Source of the DNA: Diaporthe sp. PMI_573
Taxonomy: Eukaryota > Ascomycota > Sordariomycetes > Diaporthales > Diaporthaceae
NCBI GenBank assembly: GCA_021399435.1
Contig: JAJTUP010000060.1
Coordinates: forward strand, 186,001 to 250,000
DNA length: 64,000 nucleotides
Direction of reading: 5' to 3'
The notes below the pieces were generated by a model. It saw only the letters and a program-made list of their open reading frames with translations, was not told the origin of the DNA and did not search any database. How positions within the stretch are numbered: position 1 is the stretch's first letter; each line of letters begins with the position of its first letter. Positions 47,337 to 55,800 of this stretch are shown in pieces. Made by a program: the position numbers and the translations under genes.

Positions 47337-50267
47337 ATGCAGACCAAGTCGCTTCTGGTCTCTGCGCTGGTGGCTGCTTCGACGTTCGCCAGCGCAGAGC
47401 CAGTGGCCAAGCGGAAGATATACTTTCCTCGGGAGGTCAAGAGACAGTTTACCAATACCACCGTCACGGATATCGCCACCACGCTCACCACGACAACGGC
47501 CGAGACAACCACCGTCGATTCCTCGTCGAGACAGACCCTCTCGCTATCGGACATCCTGACGAGCCTGGGACCATCCGGCCCCGTCTTGATCACAACGGCG
47601 TCTGATGCGCAGTCCGACACCGAGAGCGCCACCACGGTGACATCCAACACCGACTCTGTCTCCTCAGGCGAGCCCCCGGCTTCGACTACGACCGCTACCG
47701 AGGATGCTGCTCCGACCACTACCACCGCTGCTGACAACGCTCCGACCACTACCACCACTGCTGACGACGCTCCGACAGCTACCACGGCCGACAGCAGCAC
47801 GGTGTCGGACACTACTGTGCTTACTCCGTCCGCGTCATCAGAGGCCGATACGACGACTACTGCTCTTTCCTCGGACGTCACCCCAAGCGCGTCCGCAACG
47901 ACCGTGACCAGCGCCAGCGTGACCCAGGAGTCATCTATCGGCCTTCCTCTCACCTCTGACTTGGGCAGTATTGTGTCTGAAATCACTGCTACGGGTTCCG
48001 CTTCGACGGGTCCTGTCCCGACTGATGTCGTGCAGCCAACGAGCCGGGAGTCATCCGACTCAGCCGTCGAGTCTGCCACCGAGACTGAGTTGCTTCCGAC
48101 TGGACTCCCTATCACCTCTGACTTGGGCAGTATTGTGTCCGAAATCACTGCTACGAGTACTGCCTCGACGGGCCCTGTCCCAAGTGAGATCGTGCAGCCA
48201 ACTAGCCGTACATCAGAAGCTACTGATGCCACGACTGTAACGGGTCCTACCACGAGTCTGGCTGAGACTGCCACGACTGTAACGGGTCCTACCACGAGTC
48301 TGGCTGAGACTACCACCTCGAACGTCAGCCCACCTCAAGAAACGGGTCCCAGCACCCAGTCCGGCGACGACTCAGTGCCCACGTCTGCCGCCGATTCGAC
48401 CAATGCGACCTCGATTGAGACCGTGGAGACCAGCACCGCCACCACTGGCCCGATCCCCACCGGCCCCAGCTCGATTGCCAGCTCCGGATCAAGCTCCGGC
48501 ATTGTCATCGCACCCACTGGAATTGTTACACCAACTTCATTGAGCAGCATCTTGTCTGATCTGACGAGTGGGATTCTCCCGGCCCCGACCTCAACTAACG
48601 GAACAGAGTCCGAGATCGTCTCCGCCACCGAGACCACCGCTCAATCGGTTGACCCGTCAGTCACGGGTCCGGGCACAGGAGTCACCTCTGCTACCTCTGC
48701 TACCTCTGCTGAATCTACAGAATCTACAATCGACGCCTCGGTTACGGGTCCAGGGACAGGGGTCAGTGCCTCCTCGACCGTCTCTACAATCGATGCGTCC
48801 GCCACCGGACCTGGCACGGGGGCCACTACCCTCACCTCAGCCACCGCAACTTCGTCTGTCGAATCTGTAGACCCCTCGGCAACTGGACCAGGAACTGGCA
48901 TTACTACCACCACTACGCCTCTGCCGACCGCCACGGATATCAACAACAGTACCACAATCATCAGCACCGACGGTCAATCCAGCACCGAGATATCAATCAC
49001 TGCCAACACTACCATCACAGACCTGCCACCGACCGTGAGCACTTCGTTCTTGCCGACAACAACAGACGCGACTGTATCCCAGAATTCCACCACCGAGGAG
49101 CTCCCAACGTCCACGGCGGAATTGCCGACTACCGTCTCACTTCCGCCTAACGCCACGGTCTCCGCGACGGAGACAGAAACTACTCCCTCGGTCACCAGCC
49201 AGGAGGCGACCACCACCACCACTTCAGATACTCTTCCCACTATCACGACCGTGTCCTCCGAGAGTCTGGGCAGCAGCTTGGTCCCCATTTCTACGATTAC
49301 CGACTCCTCTGAGTCTTGGTTGCCCACCACCATCATCGTTGCGCCATCAACGAGCACCGTGACTGGCAGTGAGACTGCAACGACCGCCACTTCGTTGCCA
49401 TCCAACCTACCGAAGGCCATTACACCTGACACTGGCACCTTGCCTATCCCCGATGGCACCGTCGAAATCCAGCTCGGCTTCAAATTCCCCTTGAACTACG
49501 CGTTCATTGCCAGCCATCCTAAAGCGGCTGCTCAAGTCCTGTCAGGAATTCCCAAGGCGCTGCGCCACGCAGGTGGCATCAACAACGAGGGGCTTGTTCA
49601 GATGAGAAGGCTCCAGCCGCTCCAAGGATACGATCAGAAGAAGGGCTACACGCCAACCATCGCTGTTGCAACCTACCCGGCGGACCTTGTGAGCACGCTT
49701 GCCCTACAGGTCAAGCAGCCAGCATCTGCGCTGTACCAGCAGGACGACACGCTGGTGAAGAACATCACGCAGCAGATTGACTCCACCATCAGCATCATAA
49801 TTGGTAGTGGCGCCGACGGATCTGGCTCTACCGGGACCGACAGTGGTGGTGGCTCATCCAGCCCGTCCTCTTCGAGCGGCAATGGCGGTGACGTGTTTGG
49901 GAACTCTGGATCTGGCGATTCCTCCGCAAGCCAGAGAGGACAAACAGCCGGTATTGCCGTGGGTGCTGTTGTCGTCTCGGCTGCTTATGGCACTGCCATG
50001 TTCATCATTGCTCGGCGATACAAGCGAAGGAAGCAGGCACACGCCCGCACCAGTTCCGTCTCCCATGGCTCCCCGATGCGCCAGGCCGGTAGCCCGGCCC
50101 TGATGGGTGGTGCTCTGATGAGCCGCGATATGTCCAGCTATGGGGCAGCAGGCGGGCGTGACAGCCATGGCAGTGGCAGGACCGGCCGAAGCGGCATGAG
50201 CAACTCGGCCCGGACAGCCTACATCTCCCCGCCCGTCGCGGCAGCCAACTCGTTGGGCTGGAACTGA
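47337..50267 (+). CDS. MSB2: Msb2-type signalling mucin
   Basis: A plasma-membrane mucin sensor upstream of Cdc42 and the filamentation/pathogenicity MAPK pathway (and of HOG in yeast). One exon, 976 residues. A signal peptide is clear (MQTKSLLVSALVAASTFASA), followed by a possible Kex2 site (VKRQF, near residue 37). Residues about 40-700 are Ser/Thr/Pro-rich with repeats: a 42-bp unit (TTVTGPTTSLAETA) repeated almost exactly at 48,234-48,317; a longer duplicated segment LTSDLGSIVSEITAT...; and four copies of DPSVTGPGTG-like units. The Hkr1-Msb2 homology region follows (about 690-820: GTVEIQLGFKFPLNYAFIAS), then a Gly/Ser linker, one TM helix near 868-893 (GIAVGAVVVSAAYGTAMFII) with the stop-transfer RRYKRRK, and a cytoplasmic tail of about 85 residues ending ISPPVAAANSLGWN, a conserved tail in filamentous fungi. 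Upstream ORFs suggest translational control. Confidence 0.91.
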   Translation: MQTKSLLVSALVAASTFASAEPVAKRKIYFPREVKRQFTNTTVTDIATTLTTTTAETTTVDSSSRQTLSLSDILTSLGPSGPVLITTASDAQSDTESATTVTSNTDSVSSGEPPASTTTATEDAAPTTTTAADNAPTTTTTADDAPTATTADSSTVSDTTVLTPSASSEADTTTTALSSDVTPSASATTVTSASVTQESSIGLPLTSDLGSIVSEITATGSASTGPVPTDVVQPTSRESSDSAVESATETELLPTGLPITSDLGSIVSEITATSTASTGPVPSEIVQPTSRTSEATDATTVTGPTTSLAETATTVTGPTTSLAETTTSNVSPPQETGPSTQSGDDSVPTSAADSTNATSIETVETSTATTGPIPTGPSSIASSGSSSGIVIAPTGIVTPTSLSSILSDLTSGILPAPTSTNGTESEIVSATETTAQSVDPSVTGPGTGVTSATSATSAESTESTIDASVTGPGTGVSASSTVSTIDASATGPGTGATTLTSATATSSVESVDPSATGPGTGITTTTTPLPTATDINNSTTIISTDGQSSTEISITANTTITDLPPTVSTSFLPTTTDATVSQNSTTEELPTSTAELPTTVSLPPNATVSATETETTPSVTSQEATTTTTSDTLPTITTVSSESLGSSLVPISTITDSSESWLPTTIIVAPSTSTVTGSETATTATSLPSNLPKAITPDTGTLPIPDGTVEIQLGFKFPLNYAFIASHPKAAAQVLSGIPKALRHAGGINNEGLVQMRRLQPLQGYDQKKGYTPTIAVATYPADLVSTLALQVKQPASALYQQDDTLVKNITQQIDSTISIIIGSGADGSGSTGTDSGGGSSSPSSSSGNGGDVFGNSGSGDSSASQRGQTAGIAVGAVVVSAAYGTAMFIIARRYKRRKQAHARTSSVSHGSPMRQAGSPALMGGALMSRDMSSYGAAGGRDSHGSGRTGRSGMSNSARTAYISPPVAAANSLGWN
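48234..48317 (+). repeat. 42-bp tandem duplication inside MSB2
   Basis: Two successive 42-bp units encode TTVTGPTTSLAETA / TTVTGPTTSLAETT with only the last codon changed. This is a recent in-frame duplication in the mucin domain, so copy number may vary between strains. Confidence 0.8.
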
Positions 50268-51377
50268 AGTCGATGTTCTGGGCACCAGATCTGACTTGGA
50301 CATCTACCCAACATCTCCTTTTTCTGCATCTCGCACAGCCTTTTGTTTCTGATTCACAATTACGATACCCTTCTGGTCCGCTTCGTGCATTTACCACCGC
50401 GGGTGGGGACTTCTTGAGCCGGCGAAGCAAAGACCGCGCTGTGACGGCGCGGTCGGCTACACGTGTGTCGTTCCATGTCTTATTAGCCTTCATTCCGGCG
50501 GGGCCTGGGGTGTCCAGGCCCCGCCGCTATCTTTGATATCCCCTCGTCGCTTTAGAGGATCTGGCCAACTTTTTAGGCCCTGGTCTGGCCACGAGGTACT
50601 TCTTTTTTTTAATGCATTATTCTTACTGGAGGTGACGAGCGTGCACGAAGACGAAGCAAAAGGGAATGACGACCGTCACGCGTGGGGATGTGGGGATGAA
50701 AAAAAAGGGGACGACAGGAGGCACGAGGGGGGAGGCATTGGAGCCAAGGAAGCTCCTATATCCAACTCGTCACTTGTACACTTGAATCGAGGACAAGGAT
50801 GGATGCACAGTAAAGTGGGAACTTCAGTCCGATTGGACAGGGACATATATGCCTGATCTACAGGAATTCCCTTTCTTTTTGTATCGCTGTTACATACCAC
50901 CTTGAAAAGACAATTTAGACGATGAAAACGGGGTTTTCTGACCCAAGAGAAGTACGCCTCCAACGCTATTAGTGACCCGTTCGTAATTCTGAGGTGCTTG
51001 GCCACGCGAAAATTCCACCAGTAAATCAGTCGGTCAGGTTTCGACGAATCAGTGTACCAAACGTAGGTCTGCTCTGAGATGAATTCGTACATGAAAAGAG
51101 AACAACAATGAAACAGGTGTCACCTGACGCCGTTCAGTCGGATACTGGCTAAGACGTGTTTTAGCGCACCCAGAAAGCCACACCGCGCAGCCGGGCCAGA
51201 CGGCCTCCTAGTATGGGAACCGCTGATCGGTGTGGAGGCGTGGATCTCCCGCTCATTTCACCATCCCCCCTTGAACGTTGACGTTCGCTTATGACCTGGC
51301 AGCCCGGCGTGGATCATGCCATGGCGGCATTATCAGAGTCTCATTGAACACACGCTCGTTTCTCTTTCACATGTAAA
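50268..51377. other. Intergenic region, MSB2 to MFS transporter
   Basis: No gene is supported. A GC-rich inverted repeat, ccggcggggcc / ggccccgccg, at 50,494-50,526 forms a strong hairpin (ggcggggcctgg..ccaggccccgcc) about 230 nt after the MSB2 stop. It may influence 3' end formation or mRNA stability. A polypurine tract at 50,690-50,740 follows. Confidence 0.4.
50494..50526. repeat. GC-rich inverted repeat downstream of MSB2
   Basis: The sequence ggcggggcctgg and its complement ccaggccccgcc are separated by only a few bases (gggtgt), giving a 12-bp stem. Fungi do not use bacterial-type terminators, so a terminator role is not claimed. Confidence 0.65.
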
Positions 51378-53525
51378 ATGTCTGACCACGCGATGGAACC
51401 GACGGCTGCGGAGGCACTCTCGCCTGGGGACTCCTCGTCCCCGTCGCCTGGGCTCGACCGCCTCACCCCTGAGAGCAGCAGTAGCAGTGATGACCTGGGC
51501 AAGGGCCCGGCTATGGACCCTCTCCTAAGCACCGGCGACGAGGACAGCAGCAGCGACGGCGACGAAGTCTATGAGCTACGTGACAGGGCCTCCCGAGCGA
51601 TCGATGGCCGCCTCAGGGGTGGCTTCGCCTACACGGCAGAGGAAGAGCGTGCAGTCGTCGACAAGTTTGACCGCCGCCTGGTCCTCTTCGTAGCTTTCCT
51701 CTACATGCTGAGCTTCCTCGACCGATCGAGTTCGTCTCACTTTTCCTCCACGTCTTTACTGATTATTTCTCTGTGCCCTTTCTGTGTGGTGGCTCCCCCC
51801 CCCGGAATCCTGTTCCTGGTTCCTGCGTCCAGCCCCCAAAGCCAGAAGTGCCATTCCCCAATCAAGTACCATTCTTCATCCGATCTGTTGGGGGCCCGAA
51901 AGTTTGGTCCCCAAGGAAACGTGGGACGATCTCGAACCATATCAAAGAAAATAAACTAACAATCTAAGAATAGACATTGGGAACGCCTACGCAGCAGGCA
52001 TGGATGACGATCTCCTCCGGCGCACCACTGATGCTGCCGGGGCCGCGAAGGATGATGGTGGGGCCGGCCGTGGGAAGGCCTACTTCGAGTGGGCGCTGGC
52101 TTCTTTTTATATCGCCTACATCGCGTTCGAGTGGATGTCCCTGCTATGGAGCCGCGTCCCCGCCCACGCGTACGTGGCGAGCCTCGTGCTCTCGTGGGGT
52201 GTCGTCGCCTCGCTGCAGGCTGTCGCCACGTCCTACCCCGTGCTGATCGCCCTGCGCTTCCTCTTGGGCGTCGGCGAGGCTGGATTCACTGGGATCCCCA
52301 TCTACCTGAGTTTCTTCTTCAGGAGGGAGGAGCTGGCGCTGCGGACCGCCATCTTCATTTCCGGTAAGGCGTGACTTCCAATGCTGGTGGATGCTCTCTT
52401 TTCTTTCGTTCATCTCTTTCTGAAGGGGGATTGCTTGATTGGCAAGGCTCGAAGGAACGCTAGCTAACCGTCGAATCCAACAAACCAGCTGCGCCGCTCG
52501 CCACCACGTTCGCCTCGTCCCTCGCGTGGCTGATCACCAATTTCGGCGAGAACGGGCCCATCGCGCCGTGGAGGTTGCTCTTCCTCGTCGAGGGCTTCCC
52601 GGCCGTGTTGGTGGCCACTGTGGCGTGGAGGGTCATCCCCGACTCGCCTGAGCAGGCGGCATACCTCACCAGGCGCGAGAGGAAGATCGCAAGGCTGCGT
52701 CTCTCGCACGGAGTATGCACAGTAGACGAAAAGCGCGGAGATGTCGCAACCCCTCACTCAGGGGGACGGCGACAGGCTCGGTGTGGCGAGTTCTGGGCGG
52801 TGCTGCGCGACCCCGTCCCGTGGACGACAGCGGGCATATTCCTGCTCACTAACATAGCGTATTCGTCTCTTCCGGTCTTTTTGCCCTCGATACTTACACA
52901 GATGGGGCACACCCCCACAGCGTCGCAGGCTCTCTCAGTGCCTCCTTACCTGATCTCTTTCATCGCAGTGCTGGCCGTGGCAAAGGCCTCGGACGCCCTG
53001 CAGTCCCGGGCCTACCTCATAGCAGCGTGCGCGCTGTCCTCGGCATGTGGGTATGCCTTCCTCGCGCTGAGCCACAGACTAAGCGACAAGCTGGCGGGGC
53101 CCGGCTCGCAGGGTGGCGGGCCCGAGGCCCTCAATATGGTGCGGTACCTGGCCGTCTACCCGGCCGCCGCCGGGTTCTTCTGCGTCGTCGTCCTGGCCAT
53201 CGCATGGAATATCAACAACTCCCGCGGCTGGAACTACAAGGGGGTCGGGTTTGCGCTCATGCAGATCATCGGGCAGCTGGGCCCGCTCATCGGGACGAGG
53301 CTGTACCCGAAGGAGGACGGGCCGTGGTTTACCGGTGGGATGGGCGTCTGCGCTGCGGCCATGTTTGGCGTCGCGGGCCTGGCTCTTGGGCTGAGGGCGT
53401 ATCTGTCGAGGGCGAACAGGCGCGCTGATAGGGATGGTGCCGACGGCAGCTTGGAGGAGGAGGAGCGATTGTTTTCGGGGGATATGAGGCATGGCAGTGG
53501 GGTTGAATTTAGATATATGCTGTAG
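51378..53525 (+). CDS. MFS transporter, anion:cation symporter (Dal5/allantoate permease-like) family
   Basis: A predicted plasma-membrane carrier for a small organic anion (allantoate, nicotinate, pantothenate or similar; substrate unknown). Three exons, 51378-51729, 51974-52363 and 52489-53525, give 592 residues. An acidic Ser-rich cytoplasmic N-terminus of about 80 residues precedes TM1 (LVLFVAFLYMLSFLDRSNIGNAY), which carries the family signature DRSNIGNA restored by splicing across intron 1. Further marks are ALRFLLGVGEAGFTGIPIYL, WRLLFLVEGFPA and AWNINNSRG, all typical of this family. About 11-12 TM segments are visible. Intron 1 is unusually long for this region (244 nt) and has a non-consensus GTTCGT donor; an unspliced message would stop early. 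Intron 2 is 125 nt. The protein ends with a short acidic tail. No metabolic partner gene is adjacent. Confidence 0.86.
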
Positions 53526-53961
53526 AGCAATTAATTGTAATGTCTGACCCAAATTCCGTAATATCAGTTTCATGTTGGGTATGTAGGTTTAAAGCGCTCA
53601 CTGCCCGAAAAGTCGAAATGTAGACTTCATTCTAGCGGGCCGACAAATCCTCTCAAGTTAACACCAACTACTAGTAGGAAGGAGGTTATCACACAGGAGG
53701 TTATCCCATAGTTTATTCTTAATGGTTACCCTGCAGAAGGTAACCTCACGTAAGGTACTTCCGCAGGAGGGTATCCTGCAAGGGCTTAAGAGAAAAACTC
53801 TCTACCCGTCCAGGCGAACTCGGAATTTTGACCTTTTTGGACAGTGAGCACTCTCTAAGCCGCCAAGGCACGTCTCATCCAAGGGGAACGGTACATTGGG
53901 TGAATTTGGACATGCGGATCGTCCTTGTAAGTCCTGTGACATTGACAAATCTCTATCGCTT
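53526..53961. repeat. Convergent region containing dispersed repeat, copy D
   Basis: Between the MFS gene (+) and ribokinase gene (-). At 53,670-53,730 there are two tandem aggaggttatc units which, read on the minus strand, match the gataacctcct units of copy B. A perfect inverted repeat (ggttacc / ggtaacc with an 8-nt spacer) lies near 53,732-53,753. The piece gcgctcactgcccga near 53,595 resembles the gctcactgccca block of the other copies. Membership in the same family is weaker than for A-C. Confidence 0.4.
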
Positions 53962-55104
53962 TTATACAACCTCATCCCGCCACGGGATACTAGCAGCGGC
54001 GCCCTTCCTCTGCACCGTGATGGCACCAGCCTTGTTGGCCTTGCGCACAGCGGCCTCCAGATCAAGCACACCACCCCGGGAGCCCACCACCTCAAGCGCG
54101 TACTGCCCCACGAACGTGTCCCCAGCGGCGGTGGTGTCGACGACCTCGCGCACCTTCTCGGCGGGGAGCAGGCCCTCTGCCGCCGCAGACTTGTAGTAGA
54201 CACCCCGTCCGCCGAGCGTGATGATGGTCGTCTTCACCCCCCTCTCCAAAAACCACGCCGCGACCTCGGCGCAACCCCCAGCCGTGTCCAGCTTCTCCAC
54301 CGGCAGCCCCGAAAGGATCGACGCCTCCGTCTCGTTGACAACCAGGTGCGCCAGCCCGGAGTACACCTCGGCGGGGAGCTCGACGGCGGGCGCCGGGTTG
54401 AGCAGCACGGGGACCCCTTGCTCGCGGGCGCGCGCCAGGGCCTGCAGCACCGTCTGCAGCGGGACCTCGAGCTGCATGATCAGCAGGTCCGGCTTTCCGG
54501 TCCGCGGCGCGATGGAGGTCTCGAAGTCGGCGGGCGCCATCCCCTGGTGGTTGGCCTCGGTGCTGAGCACGATGCGGTTCTGGCCGGTAGGCTCGTCGAC
54601 GATGATGATGGCGATGCCCGTCTTGAGCTCCTTGGGCGCCGACACGCCGCTCACGTCCACGCCGTGCGAGCGCAGGCTGTCCAGGAGGATCTCGCCGTAC
54701 GTGTCCGCGCCGACTGCGCCTACCATCGAGACGCGCGCCGCTGCTGAGGTGTCGTCTGCATGCTTGCCGGCTTCGGGCTGCGGCCGCGAGAGCTTGGCGC
54801 ACGCCACTGCTTGGTTGGCTCCCTGTGGGGGCTTGTCAGATCTTGTGAGGCCGCTCGGATGAGGGGAGATGGGATTCGCTTGTTGGGGCAGCGTTGAGGA
54901 GGAAGGGACGTGAGGAAGAGCAAAGGAAGGGGGTGAGGGTGGCTGCTTCATGGCTGGGATACTCACCTTGCCGCCTGGGGACACGTGGAATGAGTTGGAC
55001 GTGAGCGTCTCACCCGGGGCGGGGTGATGGGGGACATAGGACACAAGGTCTATGTTGAGCGAGCCGAGGACGCAGATGCGCGGAAGCTCTGAGTTGGCCG
55101 CCAT
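53962..55104 (-). CDS. RBK1: Ribokinase
   Basis: A PfkB-family sugar kinase converting D-ribose and ATP to ribose 5-phosphate; cytosolic. Two exons, 54967-55104 and 53962-54822, give 332 residues (yeast Rbk1 has 333). The N-terminal motif VLGSLNIDLVSYVPHHPAPGETL and the PfkB signature split by the intron, PGGK/GANQAVACA, are clear. The C-terminal signature DTTAAGDTFVGQYAL holds the anion hole and catalytic Asp, near residue 280. NPAPA, VNETEA and TLGGRGVY are further family motifs. The 144-nt intron is a multiple of three and has no stop in frame, so retention would insert 48 Pro/Ser-rich residues between PGGK and GANQ and would very probably destroy the ribose site. A short Pro-Glu insert (SRPQPEAGKHADDTSAA) lies after the first signature. 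Confidence 0.94.
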   Translation of the reverse strand: MAANSELPRICVLGSLNIDLVSYVPHHPAPGETLTSNSFHVSPGGKVSIPAMKQPPSPPSFALPHVPSSSTLPQQANPISPHPSGLTRSDKPPQGANQAVACAKLSRPQPEAGKHADDTSAAARVSMVGAVGADTYGEILLDSLRSHGVDVSGVSAPKELKTGIAIIIVDEPTGQNRIVLSTEANHQGMAPADFETSIAPRTGKPDLLIMQLEVPLQTVLQALARAREQGVPVLLNPAPAVELPAEVYSGLAHLVVNETEASILSGLPVEKLDTAGGCAEVAAWFLERGVKTTIITLGGRGVYYKSAAAEGLLPAEKVREVVDTTAAGDTFVGQYALEVVGSRGGVLDLEAAVRKANKAGAITVQRKGAAASIPWRDEVV

Positions 55105-55800
55105 GTTTCGTGATGTGATGCTGCTGGCAGATCGGCCGGGGAACCAGAAGCAGATGGCGTGTTGTCTCGTCTTAAAAGTGTGTCACTCAGCTCGCTCAGA
55201 CGTGATGACTGTGATCTGTATATTGTCCAATCTCCGTCAATAGTACACCCGAGTCTAGGTCTGAAAACGTCAAATAAGATGAAGTTGTTTCTGAGAATTC
55301 ACACAATAAATAGGTACTTGGTCGCAGTCCACGTCGATGTGGTGTAAGTTCTTCGCGACGCTAGGCTTATATGTAGACCCACCAAAGCAAATGTCGTCGG
55401 CTCGGCTCGGCAGCGATGGCGCGGCAGAGAGCAACTTCGTCTGCTTGATATTTTAAATGTTCAATCAGCTGGTCGCTGCAGTTATGGGTCATGAAAATGT
55501 CTTCGTAGTTTGTTTGCATTGTCCGTAGTTCGAATTGTTAAATGCTTGTCTTGATTAAATGCAGCCCGGATGCACCGAGGTGGAGTTTCCTCCCCGTGTT
55601 GAGGCCCTTGAAATGCACTTGGACCACAACCAGCTATGAAACCAACTTTCCCCTGAAAACGCCAATAATTAAATACAAATGCAGCAGTGGTATCTCATAC
55701 ACGGAAAAAAAGTCATCTAATATATATATATGTACATGTGGGCTTGCAGGGTCGCAGGGAGACGGCCCCAGAGCCACCGGCACACCGCGCCTCGGTCTCA
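55105..55800. other. Intergenic region, ribokinase upstream / zinc-finger gene 3' region
   Basis: This AT-rich stretch includes tandem tatatatata near 55,720 and the 3' region of the zinc-finger gene. No gene is supported; it presumably holds the ribokinase promoter next to 55,104. Confidence 0.35.

Noticed and set aside
47321..48316. Minus-strand open frame of 331 codons, Val/Ser-rich
   Set aside because: Antisense to the Thr/Ser repeats of MSB2; periodicity comes from the repeats.
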